Shown here piece by piece: positions 1 to 11,795 of a stretch of DNA of 64,000 bases. The stretch is from Drechslerella dactyloides. Its lineage: Eukaryota > Ascomycota > Orbiliomycetes > Orbiliales > Orbiliaceae. The translations under genes and the position numbers were made by a program. Below the pieces are notes generated by a model. That model saw nothing but the letters and a program-made list of their open reading frames with translations, searched no databases and was not told the origin of the DNA. Each line of letters begins with the position of its first letter. The first letter of the stretch is position 1. The DNA lies in assembly GCA_020064725.1 (NCBI GenBank), contig JAGTWJ010000017.1, positions 1,922,001-1,986,000 of the forward strand, in the 5' to 3' direction.

Positions 1-1419
1 GCATCTTGCTGATGCATAGATGGTGGGAATGGCAAAGGGGGCTCTTGTTGCGGCCTGTAAGGGCCATCGCCACGAAGATTGGGCTGTGATTTTGACCGAT
101 GCGCCTGCACACCGGGAGGACCAGCCTGCTGGTGTGGCTGGAGAGGTGGTTGCTGATAGTTGTTCTGGTGTGCAGGATTATTATTATTCCCATAGTAGCC
201 ATCATTCCTCAAACTATTTGAGCGTGCGTCATTATATGACTGGCCGCCATACTGGTCTTCATATGAGTACAAGTCGAGGACGTCTCCAACGCTACCCCTC
301 GTCGGGTCCAAGCCCCGCGCCCGAGGATCCATACCATCGTTAGGTCCTTGATATGCATCATAATTTTGATGACTCAATTCGTTATAAGTCCCTTGCTGAC
401 GTGGATTATATGGACGCTGTGGTCCAGAACCCTGCATGGAGTCCAACCGATCCGACGGCATATGCTGTGGCATGGTTTGGCTCCTGCTTAGGTCCCTGGG
501 CCCGTTCATGGGCCTATCATATCGCTGTGCGCCCTCGGGCCCATCTTGCCCGCTCGGCCACCCGCCATTCTGGTTGGGGTAGCTATTATTCCCTTGTGGT
601 GGGGGTGGGCGAGGCCGATGAAACTGCATAGGGCCGTTGTGGTGTGGAGGGGGTTGTCCCCTCCCGCCGGGTGGTCGTCCGCCAGGCCCAGGGTAGGGCC
701 CGGGCCCATCACGGCCGGGCGGCATTGCAGAGCCAGGAGGGAGAGGGCGACGTTGATTGTTGAAGGGGGGAGCTGGGCGTCCGTGCCAACCGTCTGCAGT
801 CCCTGGGCGTTCCGCACCTGGCGGAGGTCGTCTCTGAGGGTCGCTTCTGTGCCTTCCTGGACCCATGGGTTGGGGATGCATACCGGGTCGTTGTCCATGA
901 TCCGCATATCGATTGGAGGGTCCCGACTGGGGAGGAGCGGGTGACTGATTACGGTTTCGTTGATTCTGATACGCTAAATGCCCCGACCCCGAAACGTCAG
1001 CAACCCCTTGAGCTCGAATGGCATAGGATGAGATGTCCGCTTGTAGTCCCTCGTTGTGCGAGTGCGCGTGGACGTGTGCGGACGCTGAATAAGGAGTGAG
1101 AGAGAGGGAAAGAAGGGGGAATCACGATATTCGTACCTGATGGGTTGATAGAGAGATCTCCAAAGTTCGAATTCAGCATGTTCGGGTCATCGTGATACCG
1201 GTCTTGATACGCGTCGCCCGGGTTGGCAGGGCCACCGCCGCCTCCATAGGGTCCTGCTTGGGGCTGATGGTATTGGTGGTTATTCCAACCGTGGTCGGGC
1301 TGTTGAGCATAATTGTTGCTGTAGGCGTGCATGCCGTCGTTCCTGTTCATGTTGGCGGTGTTATCGTAGCCTTGGGGCTCAGGCTGGCTCCCTCCATGGT
1401 AGTGAGAGGAGTTGTCCAT
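1..1419 (-). CDS. Gln/Pro/Gly/Asn-rich protein, N-terminal part (runs off window)
   Basis: Exon 1 is 1137-1419, starting at the ATG that reads MDNSSHYHGG. A GTACGA donor and a CATTTAG acceptor (branch-like GCTGACG) join it to exon 2, 973 down to base 1. The joined frame stays open to the window edge, giving about 418 residues. The protein is disordered-looking: QPQ, PPPP, NNNN and GGGG runs, with short patches such as RSQTMPQ, GSVGDVLDLYSYED and RSKSQPNLR. No folded domain is reached inside the window. Long Q/P-rich N-termini with similar patches are known to precede the Sel1 repeats of fungal chitin-synthase activators (Skt5/Chs4 family). That is a resemblance only, and other morphogenesis proteins could look alike. 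The gene diverges from cbp4 across about 0.5 kb. Confidence 0.6.
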
Positions 1420-1647
1420 CGCACCCGGATGTTATGCGCATGCAGCGAGATGGGGCCGAGCAGAGTTTGGAGGTGGTTGAAGCTGTGGCTGGGATTATCG
1501 ACGGGGGGCGGTTAATCGCATGTTGGCCGAGGGCGCGCGGGAGGTTGACTGGATTGTTGGAGATGGCGACGGCGATATTACGACGGTTTCATTTCTTGTC
1601 GCTGGCGCCGTTGTCGTCAGCGCCACGGGCGTCCGTATTGACAGCGG

Positions 1648-1682
<35 letters not shown>

Positions 1683-1913
1683 ATGAAGGAACTCTGGACG
1701 TGAGGAATGGTAAGGACGGGTATGATGAAAATGGTGGTAGAGGATGAGCTGGGGAAGATGGGGTGGAACTCGAGCCAGGGCGGGGAGACAGCTAGGCTGG
1801 GACCCGCCAGTGCGGCTCGGCCCAAACATCACATTTCTCTCTTTGGAACTTTGCTTCATCACGAAATCTTCACTCTCCAACCCTGTTCATCGGAAGCGAC
1901 AACAGCCATCACA
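1420..1913. promoter_or_regulatory. Divergent intergenic region with GGCA microsatellite
   Basis: About 0.5 kb separates the start codons of the Q/P-rich gene (-) and cbp4 (+), so both promoters must lie here. No clear TATA box was seen. The only structure noted is the tetranucleotide tract at 1646-1682. Confidence 0.5.
1646..1682. repeat. (GGCA)n microsatellite
   Basis: Roughly nine perfect GGCA units in tandem. They lie inside the shared promoter of the two flanking divergent genes, so copy number could vary and affect spacing. No coding role. Confidence 0.95.
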
Positions 1914-2399
1914 ATGCTGTGGGGCTTACGGCCTATGGCCTATGTAAAAATGGCAGCTGTGTAAGAGCCTCACACCTAATCGCAAACACTCAAACCTCGC
2001 TGACTGGCCTCGAATGCACTCTTAGGACAGCCCTCTTTCTGGGAGGAGGCCCAGCGCTGGTCCTATATCTCCAGCCCACGCCGGAGGAGCTTTTCGAGGT
2101 AAACCACCCTGCTGCCCATACGCCTAGCCATCAGCAGCGGATGCTCACCTCGGCTATAGAGATACAGCCCTGAGCTGAAGAGAAAGTCTCTGGAGGAACG
2201 ACCACAACGGCTCAAAGAATACCAGGAATTCCTCGATGAACTGAAGGAATTCTCCAAGAGTGACAAGCCTATCTGGGTTCTACAAGAAGAGGCTGCCAAG
2301 AAGAAAAAGAAGGAAGCACTACGGCAGGAAAGAAGGAAGATTCGACAAGAGGCGAGAAGAAGAGCTAGCATGCTGCAGGAGCAGCTCGAGGGTCAATAA
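1914..2399 (+). CDS. cbp4: Cbp4-like cytochrome bc1 complex assembly factor
   Basis: Three exons, 1914-1960, 2026-2098 and 2160-2399, give 119 residues. Exon 1 reads MLWGLRPMAYVKMAAV and exon 2 completes a single membrane segment (ALFLGGGPALVLYL) followed by PTPEELFE. Exon 3 continues RYSPELKRKSLEERPQR and ends in a Lys/Arg/Glu-rich helix. The sequence around TPEELFxRYxPELxxxSLE and the later SKSDKPIW is the hallmark of Cbp4. That small inner-membrane mitochondrial protein is needed with Cbp3/Cbp6 for cytochrome b maturation and complex III assembly. Both introns have GTAAR donors and TAG acceptors. A start at the second ATG (1935) is possible. The gene converges on malate synthase. Confidence 0.88.
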
Positions 2400-2664
2400 C
2401 CGACTACGTTGAAATCACGGACGAATCGGAAGACACGCTTTTTTCCCATTGTTGGTGAGACCAGACACCTGACTTCAAATATCGTACACCCATATACACA
2501 TTCTGATCGGGCGCCCGAAAATGCAGCGCCCAATACACAAACAAGAAAACAAAGCGGCTAATAACAAACGGGAATACGAAGGGGAGAGAGAAGGCATGTA
2601 AATAGAGACAATCCTCCGCTCACATCGATTGGCTAGGCGCTTGGAATGTAATCCAGTCCTGTCA

Positions 2665-4618
2665 TTACAACTTCGACGCCGCTCCTCCAACCGAAATGAT
2701 CTCGTTGTACAGCAACCTAAGTGGTGCTCTTTCATTAGCAATCCAGCAGCTTCTCCAGCAAAACGACAAAAGGAACCGGGGTGACTTACGTCGTGAGGAA
2801 ATCCGCATAGTCCTCGCCTGTGATTTGGGTACCGAAGTAACGCGCGGCAACTTCGAGTTTATTGCCCTTGGGCGCCTTGGCCTGTAGCTCCTGGAGGACT
2901 TGCTTCATCAAATCAAGATTGTACTCTTTGGTGACTTTCTTTCCCTCCGCGGTGGTCACACCATGTCGAGCCCATTGCCACAGCTGGCTTCGGGAAACCT
3001 CGGCTGTCGCGGCATCTTCCATGAGGTAGTTAATGGGTACACAACCGATATTTCTGAGCCAGCCCTCCATATAACCAAGGCCGATGGCGATGTTCTTCTT
3101 GATTCCTTCCTCGGTGATCTTGCCAGGGACGTTCATGTTGAGAAGATCGTTCTGCGTGATGGTAACATCCTCCCGTCGGACAAACATCTGGTTAGGCGTG
3201 GGCATGTATTTATTGAAGACCTCGGTGGCGATGCTGGCCAGAGCTGGATGAGCAACCCATGTACCGCTATTGGTAGGCAACAAGTCAGCGACATTGCACA
3301 TAGTCCTAACCGATTCGCAAGTCGGTCGGTTCAACGTAGGGTCGAGAGTGTGGTACTTACTCGTGTCCCGCCCTGGCTTCCCTCAATTTGTCCGCCCTCA
3401 CGTTATCCATAGCTACATCGTTCGCCTTCGGGTCATCCTTGATCGGGATCTGTGCAGCCATGCCGCCCATGGCGTGAACACCACGCTTGTGGCAGGTCTT
3501 GATCAGAAGCTTCACATAGGAGTCCATGAATGGCACGGTCATCGTGACGCAAGACCGGTCCGGTAGGACAAAGCTTGGATGTTGCCTGAATTTCTTGATC
3601 GTCGAGAAGATGTAATCCCACCGTCCGCAGTTAAGGCCGGAGGAGTGGTTTCTCAGCTCGTAGATGATCTCGTCCATCTCGAAGACCGCAAGTATTGTCT
3701 CGATCAGGACAGTTCCCCGAATGGTGCCCCTCTTCATGCCAATGGTATCTTGCGCCAGGTTAAAGACGTCGTTCCAGAGCCTGGCTTCGAGGTGGGACTC
3801 CATCTTGGGCAGGTAGAAATATGGCCCTGCTCCCCGCTTCACGAGTTCGTGGGCATTGTGGAAGAAATAGAGGCCAAAGTCGAACAGGCCTCCGGATACC
3901 GGCTCGCCATCAACGATGAAATGCTTTTCCTCGAGATGCCAGCCTCTTGGCCTGTTGAAGTGATGTGATTAGAAAAGGCAGGCCTGTGGAAGGGAAGTCG
4001 GTACGGAATATCGTGCGTGATGCGTACCTGACGATAAGCGTGGGAAGTTTGCGGTCCGTCCGGAGCTTGTACTCCTTACCACCCAGCTTGAAGTCTACTT
4101 GCTTCCTGATGGCGTCGTACAGATTGACTTGTCCGTTGACCATGTTCTCCCAGGATGGGGCACTCGAATCTGCAGGTTTACGCGAAATCCAGCGGCCTCG
4201 TTAGCAAAGCTTCTACGGGCGGACGGACAAATTGGAGGGGCAATTGCGGTTAAGCACCTTCAAAATCAGCCATGTAAGTCCAGACGTTCGAGTTCAAGGC
4301 GTTCACCACCATTTTGCGATCGGTGGGGCCGGTGATCTCGACCCGGCGGTCCTCGAGACCTGGTGCTGGGGCAGCGCCTTGCCAGGTCGGGTCATCACGA
4401 ATATGCTTTGTCTCTGGCAGGAAGTCTGGCAGGATGCCGCGATCGATTTCGGCCTGCTTCAGGACACGCCGCTGGAGAAGCTCCTTCCGGCGCGCATTGA
4501 AGGCCCGGTGCAGCGTCGCGACGAACGCGACGGCATCCTTGCTCAGGATTGGCTTGTGAGCCTCCTCGACTCGTCCGAAGATCTGGACGCCCTCCAGCAT
4601 GCTTTCGACAGACGGCAT
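2665..4618 (-). CDS. acuE: Malate synthase, glyoxysomal/peroxisomal
   Basis: Condenses glyoxylate and acetyl-CoA to malate in the glyoxylate cycle. Five exons (4258-4618, 4028-4169, 3361-3951, 2790-3266, 2665-2716) give 540 residues, the usual fungal length. The start at 4618 (MPSVESMLEGV) matches the family N-terminus. Upstream in-frame codons have no ATG. Visible marks are TGPTDRKMVVNALNS, the malate synthase signature NHSSGLNCGRWDYIFS, RMNRPTCESVR-like substrate-site sequence after AGHDGTWVAHP, and a C-terminal SKL (PTS1) encoded by the last small exon. The splice after MADFE uses a weak GTGCTT donor, but homology requires it. Expression is expected to be acetate/fatty-acid induced and glucose repressed (family knowledge); no activator site was assigned. 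Confidence 0.96.
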
Positions 4619-5376
4619 TGCGGAAATGGTGTATGTATACGCGGGCACGAGTGTGCTATGAGGTTGAGACGGCCGGGTGAGGTATTGGGAGTCTCGAGTG
4701 TGATGGAGAGCAGCAATGGCAATGGCGGGGGCGAGGCAGGCAGACAGGTCGGGTTATATACACACGCAGCCCGCGTTCGGAAGCTGCCTGCGCACTTATC
4801 TACTATCTACACGGCACCGCATCCCGTCGACCGCCGCCCGTCCTGTTACCGAGCGCACTCGATCGCCCCGGTCGGACTTGTGGAGAAGGCACGTTCACGT
4901 CATATTGGGACTTCTACACTTGGCGCAGCAAACATGTGAAAGCGGTTCCGCTGGGGGGCACGCGAGCGAGCGAAAGGCGAGCAGCTCTTAGCCGCGGGAG
5001 CTTTCGAGCCACCTGCGACTCTCGGCCACAGCACCCCCTGCAGCTTTGCGGGCCAGCTGCTGCTTCTGCAAAACGAGGAGGACGGTGCCCGGCATCAGCG
5101 CCAGCGCAGGTTGAGTCTAGTACAGTACACTAAGGCCCGCCCTCGTCGACGGCGGACGGCGCGGCGGCTGGGGGCAGGCACGGCTGCGGTCAAGTGCCCG
5201 ATCCCCGTCCGCGAGGGCGAATGGAGCTGCGAAAACCGTCTTCCGGCGAGTGGCCGACCGCCCGCCGGCGTGCGCTTAGGTAAGCCGCACCCGACAGGGG
5301 CCGTCGTAAGCCGAGCTTTTACCTAAGTGCTGAAATATTAAGTGTCTTTATCTACTAAAATACATACCTGCTGCTG
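4619..5376. promoter_or_regulatory. Malate synthase upstream region / sen1 3' flank
   Basis: G/C-rich 0.76 kb between the malate synthase start and the sen1 stop. It should hold the malate synthase promoter and the sen1 terminator. No gene or confident binding site was recognised. Confidence 0.4.
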
Positions 5377-8300
5377 CTACATGCGCGGAGGCTTCCGCCT
5401 GATGAACATGGCGTCCTCCACGTTCTTCTTCTTCTTCGGCGGCAGCGGGCCTCTCGATCCTGGCGGCGCACGACGCTGCTGGGGCTTAGGCTCCTGTCTA
5501 GCCTGCCCCGGTGGAGGTCCTTCGCCAGCGTCCAAAGGCTGCAACCACAGGTGATATTAGATTAGCGAAGTCACTGGATATCGCGGATGCATGTGCGCAT
5601 CATTTGGTACTACTTACCTCGACTTTCTCGGTCTTGACCTCTGCGGGGGCTATCGGCGACGCAATATCATCGTGATGCCTCTTTACTACGACCGGGGATT
5701 CTAACTTCACTGGAACGTCCCGCGGGTCGGTCACACTTGGTTTCCTAGGATTTACCCCCGCGCCTTTTTGGCGACCGTCCGGCCTGGCCGCAGGCTGTTG
5801 TTGTCGCACATCGTTCCTCCCGTCCAGAGAGTCCGACATCCTTGTATCCGTAGTCGTCATCGTCGTCGTTGGTGAGATTGACACGCCGCTGAGCCTTTTC
5901 TCGATCTGCTTCATCGTTGTCCGGCAGGGCCGTCTTAAGAGTTGCTCAAATTTCCCTTCCGAATAGACATCTCTCTTTCGAGCGTCGTCAACGAGCTTCG
6001 CCCAGAACTCGTTCTTGCCCAAGGTTTCTGCGTTTCCAAGTACAAAAAGCGACGACCTGGCCCTTGTTAAGCCTACGTTCATACGCCGTATGTCGCTCAG
6101 AAACCCAACAGTAGATCTTTGGGAAGCTCTGACGCAGGAGAAGATGATGATCTCGCGCTCTCGTCCCTGGAATGCGTCGGTCGTGTTGAAGTCAACCGTT
6201 TTGAGTATCTGATCGCCATAGTTCTCCATGAATTTCTGCCGCAATGCCTGCAGCTGGGTTTTGTAAGGTGTTATGATACCAATCTTCCCGTCAAAATCGG
6301 TTTCCGGGAAATCAGCCACCAGTCGCTTGTAGATCATCAGAGCAACGTTGACCTCATGAATGTTTTTCATCGAATGTCCCGACATGGATTCCTGGCCTAG
6401 CACGTTGAAGAAACGATACGGCCCAAAGAAGAGACTCTGGTGCCAAGGTTGAGATCGTAGAGACTCCATGTCGGGACCATCCTCCAGCTGTGAGTTGTAA
6501 AACATCTGACTTGGGAAATAGGATATCGCAGGATGCATGCGGTACTGAATGCTGAGAAGATGAACAGTTTCTGGATGATTCTTCTGCATCCGGACGAACA
6601 AACTCTGTTCGTAGGCGAATTTAGATGCCTCTCTGGATAGGACGGTGGGTGGCTATTTTGTGGATTCGTTTGAAGTAAATGATTAGTTTTCTCCGAAACG
6701 ACGGTGTTACTTGAATCGCAAAAGCCATAACTCTTACCAACTGTTTTGGGTCTCCAACCATAATGCACTTTTTGCATCCAAATTTGAGGGGAATCAATGC
6801 ACTAAGTTCGATGGACTGTGCTGCTTCGTCGATGATTACCGTTTCGAACTCAACGTTGAGGTTTCTTAAAGTATCATGGCCAGCCCCGCTTAAAGTTGCG
6901 CACAATATATCCGCTTCGTCAAGAACCTGCTGCATGAACTCTCTCCGCCGTATATCGTTGTTTCGATTGACCATGCCGGCCTGGTCTCGAACTTCGTCCA
7001 TTTGTCGCCCGGTATCCCGGATCTTCCTGGATAAAGCTTCCACTTCTTGCCGTAGATTCAGCGGTGGCTCTCGCTGTTCGCCTCGGGCCTGGTCAATCGC
7101 GTTCCATTTTTCTTTTTTTTCTGCCAAGAGGGTGTTCATCTGGCTGCGAAGCTCTTCCAGGCTCTTTGGCTTCTCATTTGGCTTCCCGTTTGCTCCGTTC
7201 TCCTTTTCCTTTTGAAAATTAATCTTCTTATCCACTAGGGCATCAAGAACCACATCATGGACCGCTTGATTTATCACATCCAAACGACCCAGTCGGACAA
7301 CAGCAGGAACGACTATTTCGCCGGATTGTTTCACAACACCCTGCTTAAGTCGAATCACTAGCTCATCCACGGCCGCATTACTTGGTGCACACACAAGTAA
7401 TTTCTTTTGGTTGGCTTTCGACGATGTAGATTTCCCCCCGGGCACCGATATGGCCACACCTTTATCTTCAGACAGTAAGGCCCCGATAACGGCAATCACG
7501 GTTTTGGTTTTCCCTAAATTGCTTGTTAGAAAAGTCGTGGATACTACGTTGAATGTTTATTTACCTGTCCCTGGAGGTCTAAATTACAAACGAAAAGGTT
7601 AGTAAGGCCATTTCGGAGACCGGTTGAGGGAAATAGTGAGCTTTTAGCTTACCCTTGAATCAATGAGAAGCCGTCATTACGGACGGCGCCGATGATTGCG
7701 TTTGCCTGGGGCTTGTTAACATTATACACCTTCATTGTTCGGCTGACGTGTCGGTCTTCGGGTTCGATGAACACATGAGGTCGCCCTTTGATGATCTGCT
7801 CGCACAAATGATAGTATGGAAGGGCTTTCAGGGCCGCATATTCCCTTTCTATCGGTGTGAGTGATAGAACTTTGACGCCGCGTAAGGTGCCGTTGGGTCG
7901 AATCGCGGCAATGAACTCTGGGCCCGGTAGACATCGAAGAGAGACCTGAGCATCGGTCGCTTTGCGGCTTCTGATTGCATGTACCATAGCAAGACAGGAC
8001 ATCTTTCTGTCGCCAGCCATGGGATTTTGGGATTGACTGACTAGAACGACATCTGAGGGGCCAAGAGTATTCATGGCGATATTCGTTTCGATTTCAACAA
8101 AGCCATCAGCGGATAATCGGGTCACAACTTTGATATCAAATGCAGATGCACTTTGGGCCTCTTCCCTTGCCGTGACGACCTGCTGCCAGCACTCGAGTAA
8201 CAGAAGCGGCTCGAAGGTCTCCGCATACTCCTTGGCGGTGCGGAAATGTTGAGTGACCATAGTATAATCGGTTTTGGTAGCGTTTGGCGGTAGATCGCCA

Positions 8301-11300
8301 TCGTGAAAGAAGTTCCAGTTTAAGATACCTCGGAACAATGGAGTCAAATCCGGTGTAAGCCTTGCTCGGATGTCTGAGGCACTCTGCGCATGGCGTGGCC
8401 CAGGGTCCCCTAAAGGTATCCCACGCGTGAAGATAGTTGAGCCACCAATAAATTCGGTCCTTCGAGGACCCTTGGGCTTGTCGACAGCCTTGATGGATTT
8501 CGGAATGGCGAAAACGTCATTTCCTATGTCTTCTTGATCATCAGATGAGGAAGAATCATCGTCGAGTGCAACTTTGGGCGGCTTATCAGCTTGGGGGATT
8601 ATCAGAGCATTCAAACTTTTGAGTTTGACCCCTTCCGTTGAAGTGATCGCTTTAGATCCCGACGTTTGAACTGCATTTCTCGCTCTGATGTCACTCCGGA
8701 CGCCAGCCTTCAGGTCTTTCATCAGGGAAGAACCACCTCCGCCAGCATTTTTCTGACGTTTTATTGAAAGGTCTTCTTTCTTAACGAGTGTGCCTGATGA
8801 AGACCCAGGGGCGGTCACCCGATTACGATGGGTGTCTTCAACAGCCTTTGTGTCCTTCGACTTGCTAACCCATGCTTCAAGATCGATCGGAGCAGCCTTG
8901 AGTCGTTTGGGCGGTGGCTCAACTGCGAGCTCAGGCTCGACTTTGATCTTTTCTAGATGCATGGGCTCTTCTTCCACTTCCATGGGCCTGTGCAATGCGA
9001 CAGCGAGGCGAAGCTCCATCTTTTGTTGACCTGTCATATTGGTAATATATTTTTTCCTTGTTCCGACAGCCATGTTTTGACAAGTATCGAGGGCTTCAAC
9101 CTCTGGAGCGACTCCGACTTGATGAAACTTCTTCAGCATGCGGCATAGCAGCGATTGACACATGCTGAGGAGAGCTTCATCGCGAAGGCGAAGCCACGAT
9201 GCGATTCGACCTAAAATCACGCTGACTTTTGCGAGAAGCTGACGGCCGTCATCAGATATCTGATCTTCTTTTGGGGGTTCAAGCTCTATGGTAACCGAGT
9301 CCTCCGAATTTAACAGCGCTGCTTCAAAAGCAGCAAGCTCGGAGAAAAGTTTCCCGGCATAATCCATCACATCTCTGGTAAACTCAACCATGACTTCTTT
9401 CTCATATATCTGTGACCATTTGATAGCGTTGTCAAATATGACGCCAAGCGTCGACCACTGATTGTTCCAGTATTGACGGAGGAGCAACTTATTTGTCTGA
9501 TTGAGTTGTACTTTCTTCAAAGTTAACAGTCCGGTCCGGGGACAGCAAAAGATCTCTAGAATATTCTCGCAGGTTTTAAGAAACCGCGGCATCGGACCGA
9601 AAGTTCGCAAACCGCGTAGATTAGTTACCGCATGATCGAATGCTAATAGGCTCTGGTGAAAGTACTCCGTCAGAAGGCCTGTCAAGGCCTTGAGTTTCTC
9701 AAGGGTGCCGAACGCCTGTTTGAGGATATCGGCCGATGCATGGTAATTCTCCTGGTACGGGTCAAACAAAGCAGACACCAAGGCAATGGACGCTTCTTCG
9801 TCTGAGTATAGACGTTTCAGTATGACTGCATCGTATTCAGATATACGATTATAGAAGTTGGCAGCAGAGGCCTTGATATGTCCCAAACTTTTGTTAAATT
9901 CGAGTCTTGCCGGCTCGTTTGTGGGGTCCCTCTTGGTTACTAGCTTTTCAAGATTTGTGAGGTCTGATATTCCGCATAGTATACTGCGAGAATAATCGAA
10001 ATCGTCACTGGGAAAATTGTCGTAGAGTGCCTCCCAGACGTTTGAAGAATACGCAATTGCCGAGGGAGTCAACGCCCCATCGTTGAGAAGGGTCTTGAAA
10101 TCAGCCTTGAATATTCGACACTCAAGTTGAAGCAGAGATTCGAATATACGAAGCGTAACAAGTCTGTCTTCAGGGTTTGCGCGAGAAAGTGCCTTTAGCA
10201 GAATTTGGAGATGAGATGTTGCGATGCCGATTGTTTCCCGAATTATAATGCGGTTGCCCTGGTGCTGCGATTCGTCTAACCCAAAACTCTTGCTGTGGAA
10301 AAGTTCCAAAGTCTTATCCAGGACTTTGAGACCGATGCTGACGCAAGTTTGTCTTGCCTCGACAGGGAATCGGTTGTCTTGGAGCCGTTGGAGTAATTGG
10401 AAAAGAAGAGATGCGCACGCTTGGGGTCGTGTAGACAGTTTGAGAGAATCCACAAAAGGCTCTATCCAATCAACGAGGTCGACCAGAACCGGATCTGGTG
10501 TATTATCTGACACTGATATGCCGAGTAAAGCTTCATCATATCTGGGATTATTGAAGATCAATTCAAGCAATGCCTGTCACGCGGTTGTCAGTATGGAATG
10601 TAAATACGTTTGTGGTTCGTAGTATGGAACTATAGCTAGACCTACAGGTGGTGGCATGGAGCTTACGGCCTCCCAAAACTCGGGCCCAGTTTTGACGAGT
10701 AAGGCCTTTGATAGGCGGAGAAGAAGTAGAAGATGCGGGCTATTTCCCTGGAGATGGGAGACAAGAGCTCGAAATATGTCACAATCACTTCCGGATATCC
10801 GACCAACGATCACAGATTTCTCTAGCGTCTCTATCAAGACGGTCATCCCTTTCCAAAAGTTCGTCAAGTACGCCCAATCCACGGTAACAGAAGACGCTGC
10901 GACAACTGCCCTTTTAAAGTGTGGCTGCAGCCAAAGATCATAGTCCGACAAGCCAATAGGCTTATTCATTCTCCGCAAGCACTTGATAGCCCATTCCGGG
11001 AGGGCCGGCGGCTGGGCAAAGAGGAAGGCACAAAGAGCAGGGATGGCTTCAGTCATCCCCATGTGCCGACCACCCTCTTGGATTGCGCCAAATGTCGTTG
11101 TGAACGCTCGGGCAAGCTCGTTGTATTTTTCCAGAAGTTGGGGGACAAACATGCAGTCGTATATGGCAACATACACACGATTATCGATGAACTTCAAGGC
11201 TGGCTCATTTGATTGACGCTGCCGCAATGAAGCTTCAGTGGCCGATAAAATGGCATAGATACGTTCGTAATCCCAAGTGTCGATGTCCTCGATGAAGTGG

Positions 11301-11795
11301 TCGAGCACATCCGGGGCATAGTCGCTATAAAAAATCAAGTATGTCTTGTTAGTAGCTTTATAAGAGAGCTCGGGGTGATCGACCCGGTATGATGGGTCGT
11401 ATGAGACACTGACCCCTCATAATTCTTTCGAACGGTCTTTTTGGCATTGTGCCAACCTTTGACGCAGAACTGGCAGTCGAGGAATTTGGAGATTTTAGCC
11501 TTGAATAGATCCAGAGTGGGGTTGTTGTAAGGCTCGACGAATAGTTCCATGCAGACGATAGTGGCTTCGATCCGTTGCTCGGGTGTCGAGGTAGCCGATT
11601 CTTGGTTGTTGGCAGGAGACCGATGACAGAGCCAGTGTACGCCTGGAGGTAGGCTGGTGAGATACCTAGAAAGGAGGACAACAGAGCGTAAGTGAACGGC
11701 GAACCAGCAGGAGAACGGGATATTGAGGTTATAACTTGGGCGGGGGGACGTATGTACCTCACAGCTTTGATCACCGGGGAGTTTGATTGCTCCAT
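5377..11795 (-). CDS. sen1: Sen1-type superfamily 1B RNA/DNA helicase
   Basis: Eight exons (11758-11795, 11414-11665, 10646-11324, 7653-10573, 7565-7578, 6738-7513, 5618-6652, 5377-5538) keep frame throughout and give about 1958 residues. Sen1 is a nuclear 5'-3' helicase that ends non-coding transcription and resolves R-loops with Nrd1/Nab3-type partners. Residues 1 to about 900 form the alpha-helical Sen1 N-terminal region, followed by a charged linker. The helicase core begins near 1100. Motifs are Walker A GPPGTGKT (about 1297), DEAAQ (about 1530), GDPKQL, QYRMHP (about 1596), DAFQGRE and GLTRAR. The tail is basic (PPKKKKN, RRKPPRM), a likely nuclear signal. Oddly, Walker A is split over three exons, the middle one 14 nt long. 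Confidence 0.95.
7565..7578 (-). other. sen1: 14-nt microexon coding the middle of the sen1 Walker A motif
   Basis: The 3.0-kb upstream exon ends CAAGG at 7653, followed by GTAAGC. The only way to continue PPGTGKT in frame is the 14-nt block between a TTTAG acceptor and a GTAAAT donor, then GGAAAACC at 7513. Phases 2, 1 and 0 all agree. Confidence 0.85.

Noticed and set aside
1914..1964. Reading cbp4 exon 1 as a stand-alone short peptide ending at TAA (1962)
   Set aside because: That TAA is part of the GTAAGA splice donor; splicing restores the conserved membrane segment.
10574..10609. 34-nt intron at GTATTT in sen1
   Set aside because: Too short for a fungal intron and out of phase; the GTAGGT donor at 10645 gives a 72-nt intron in phase.
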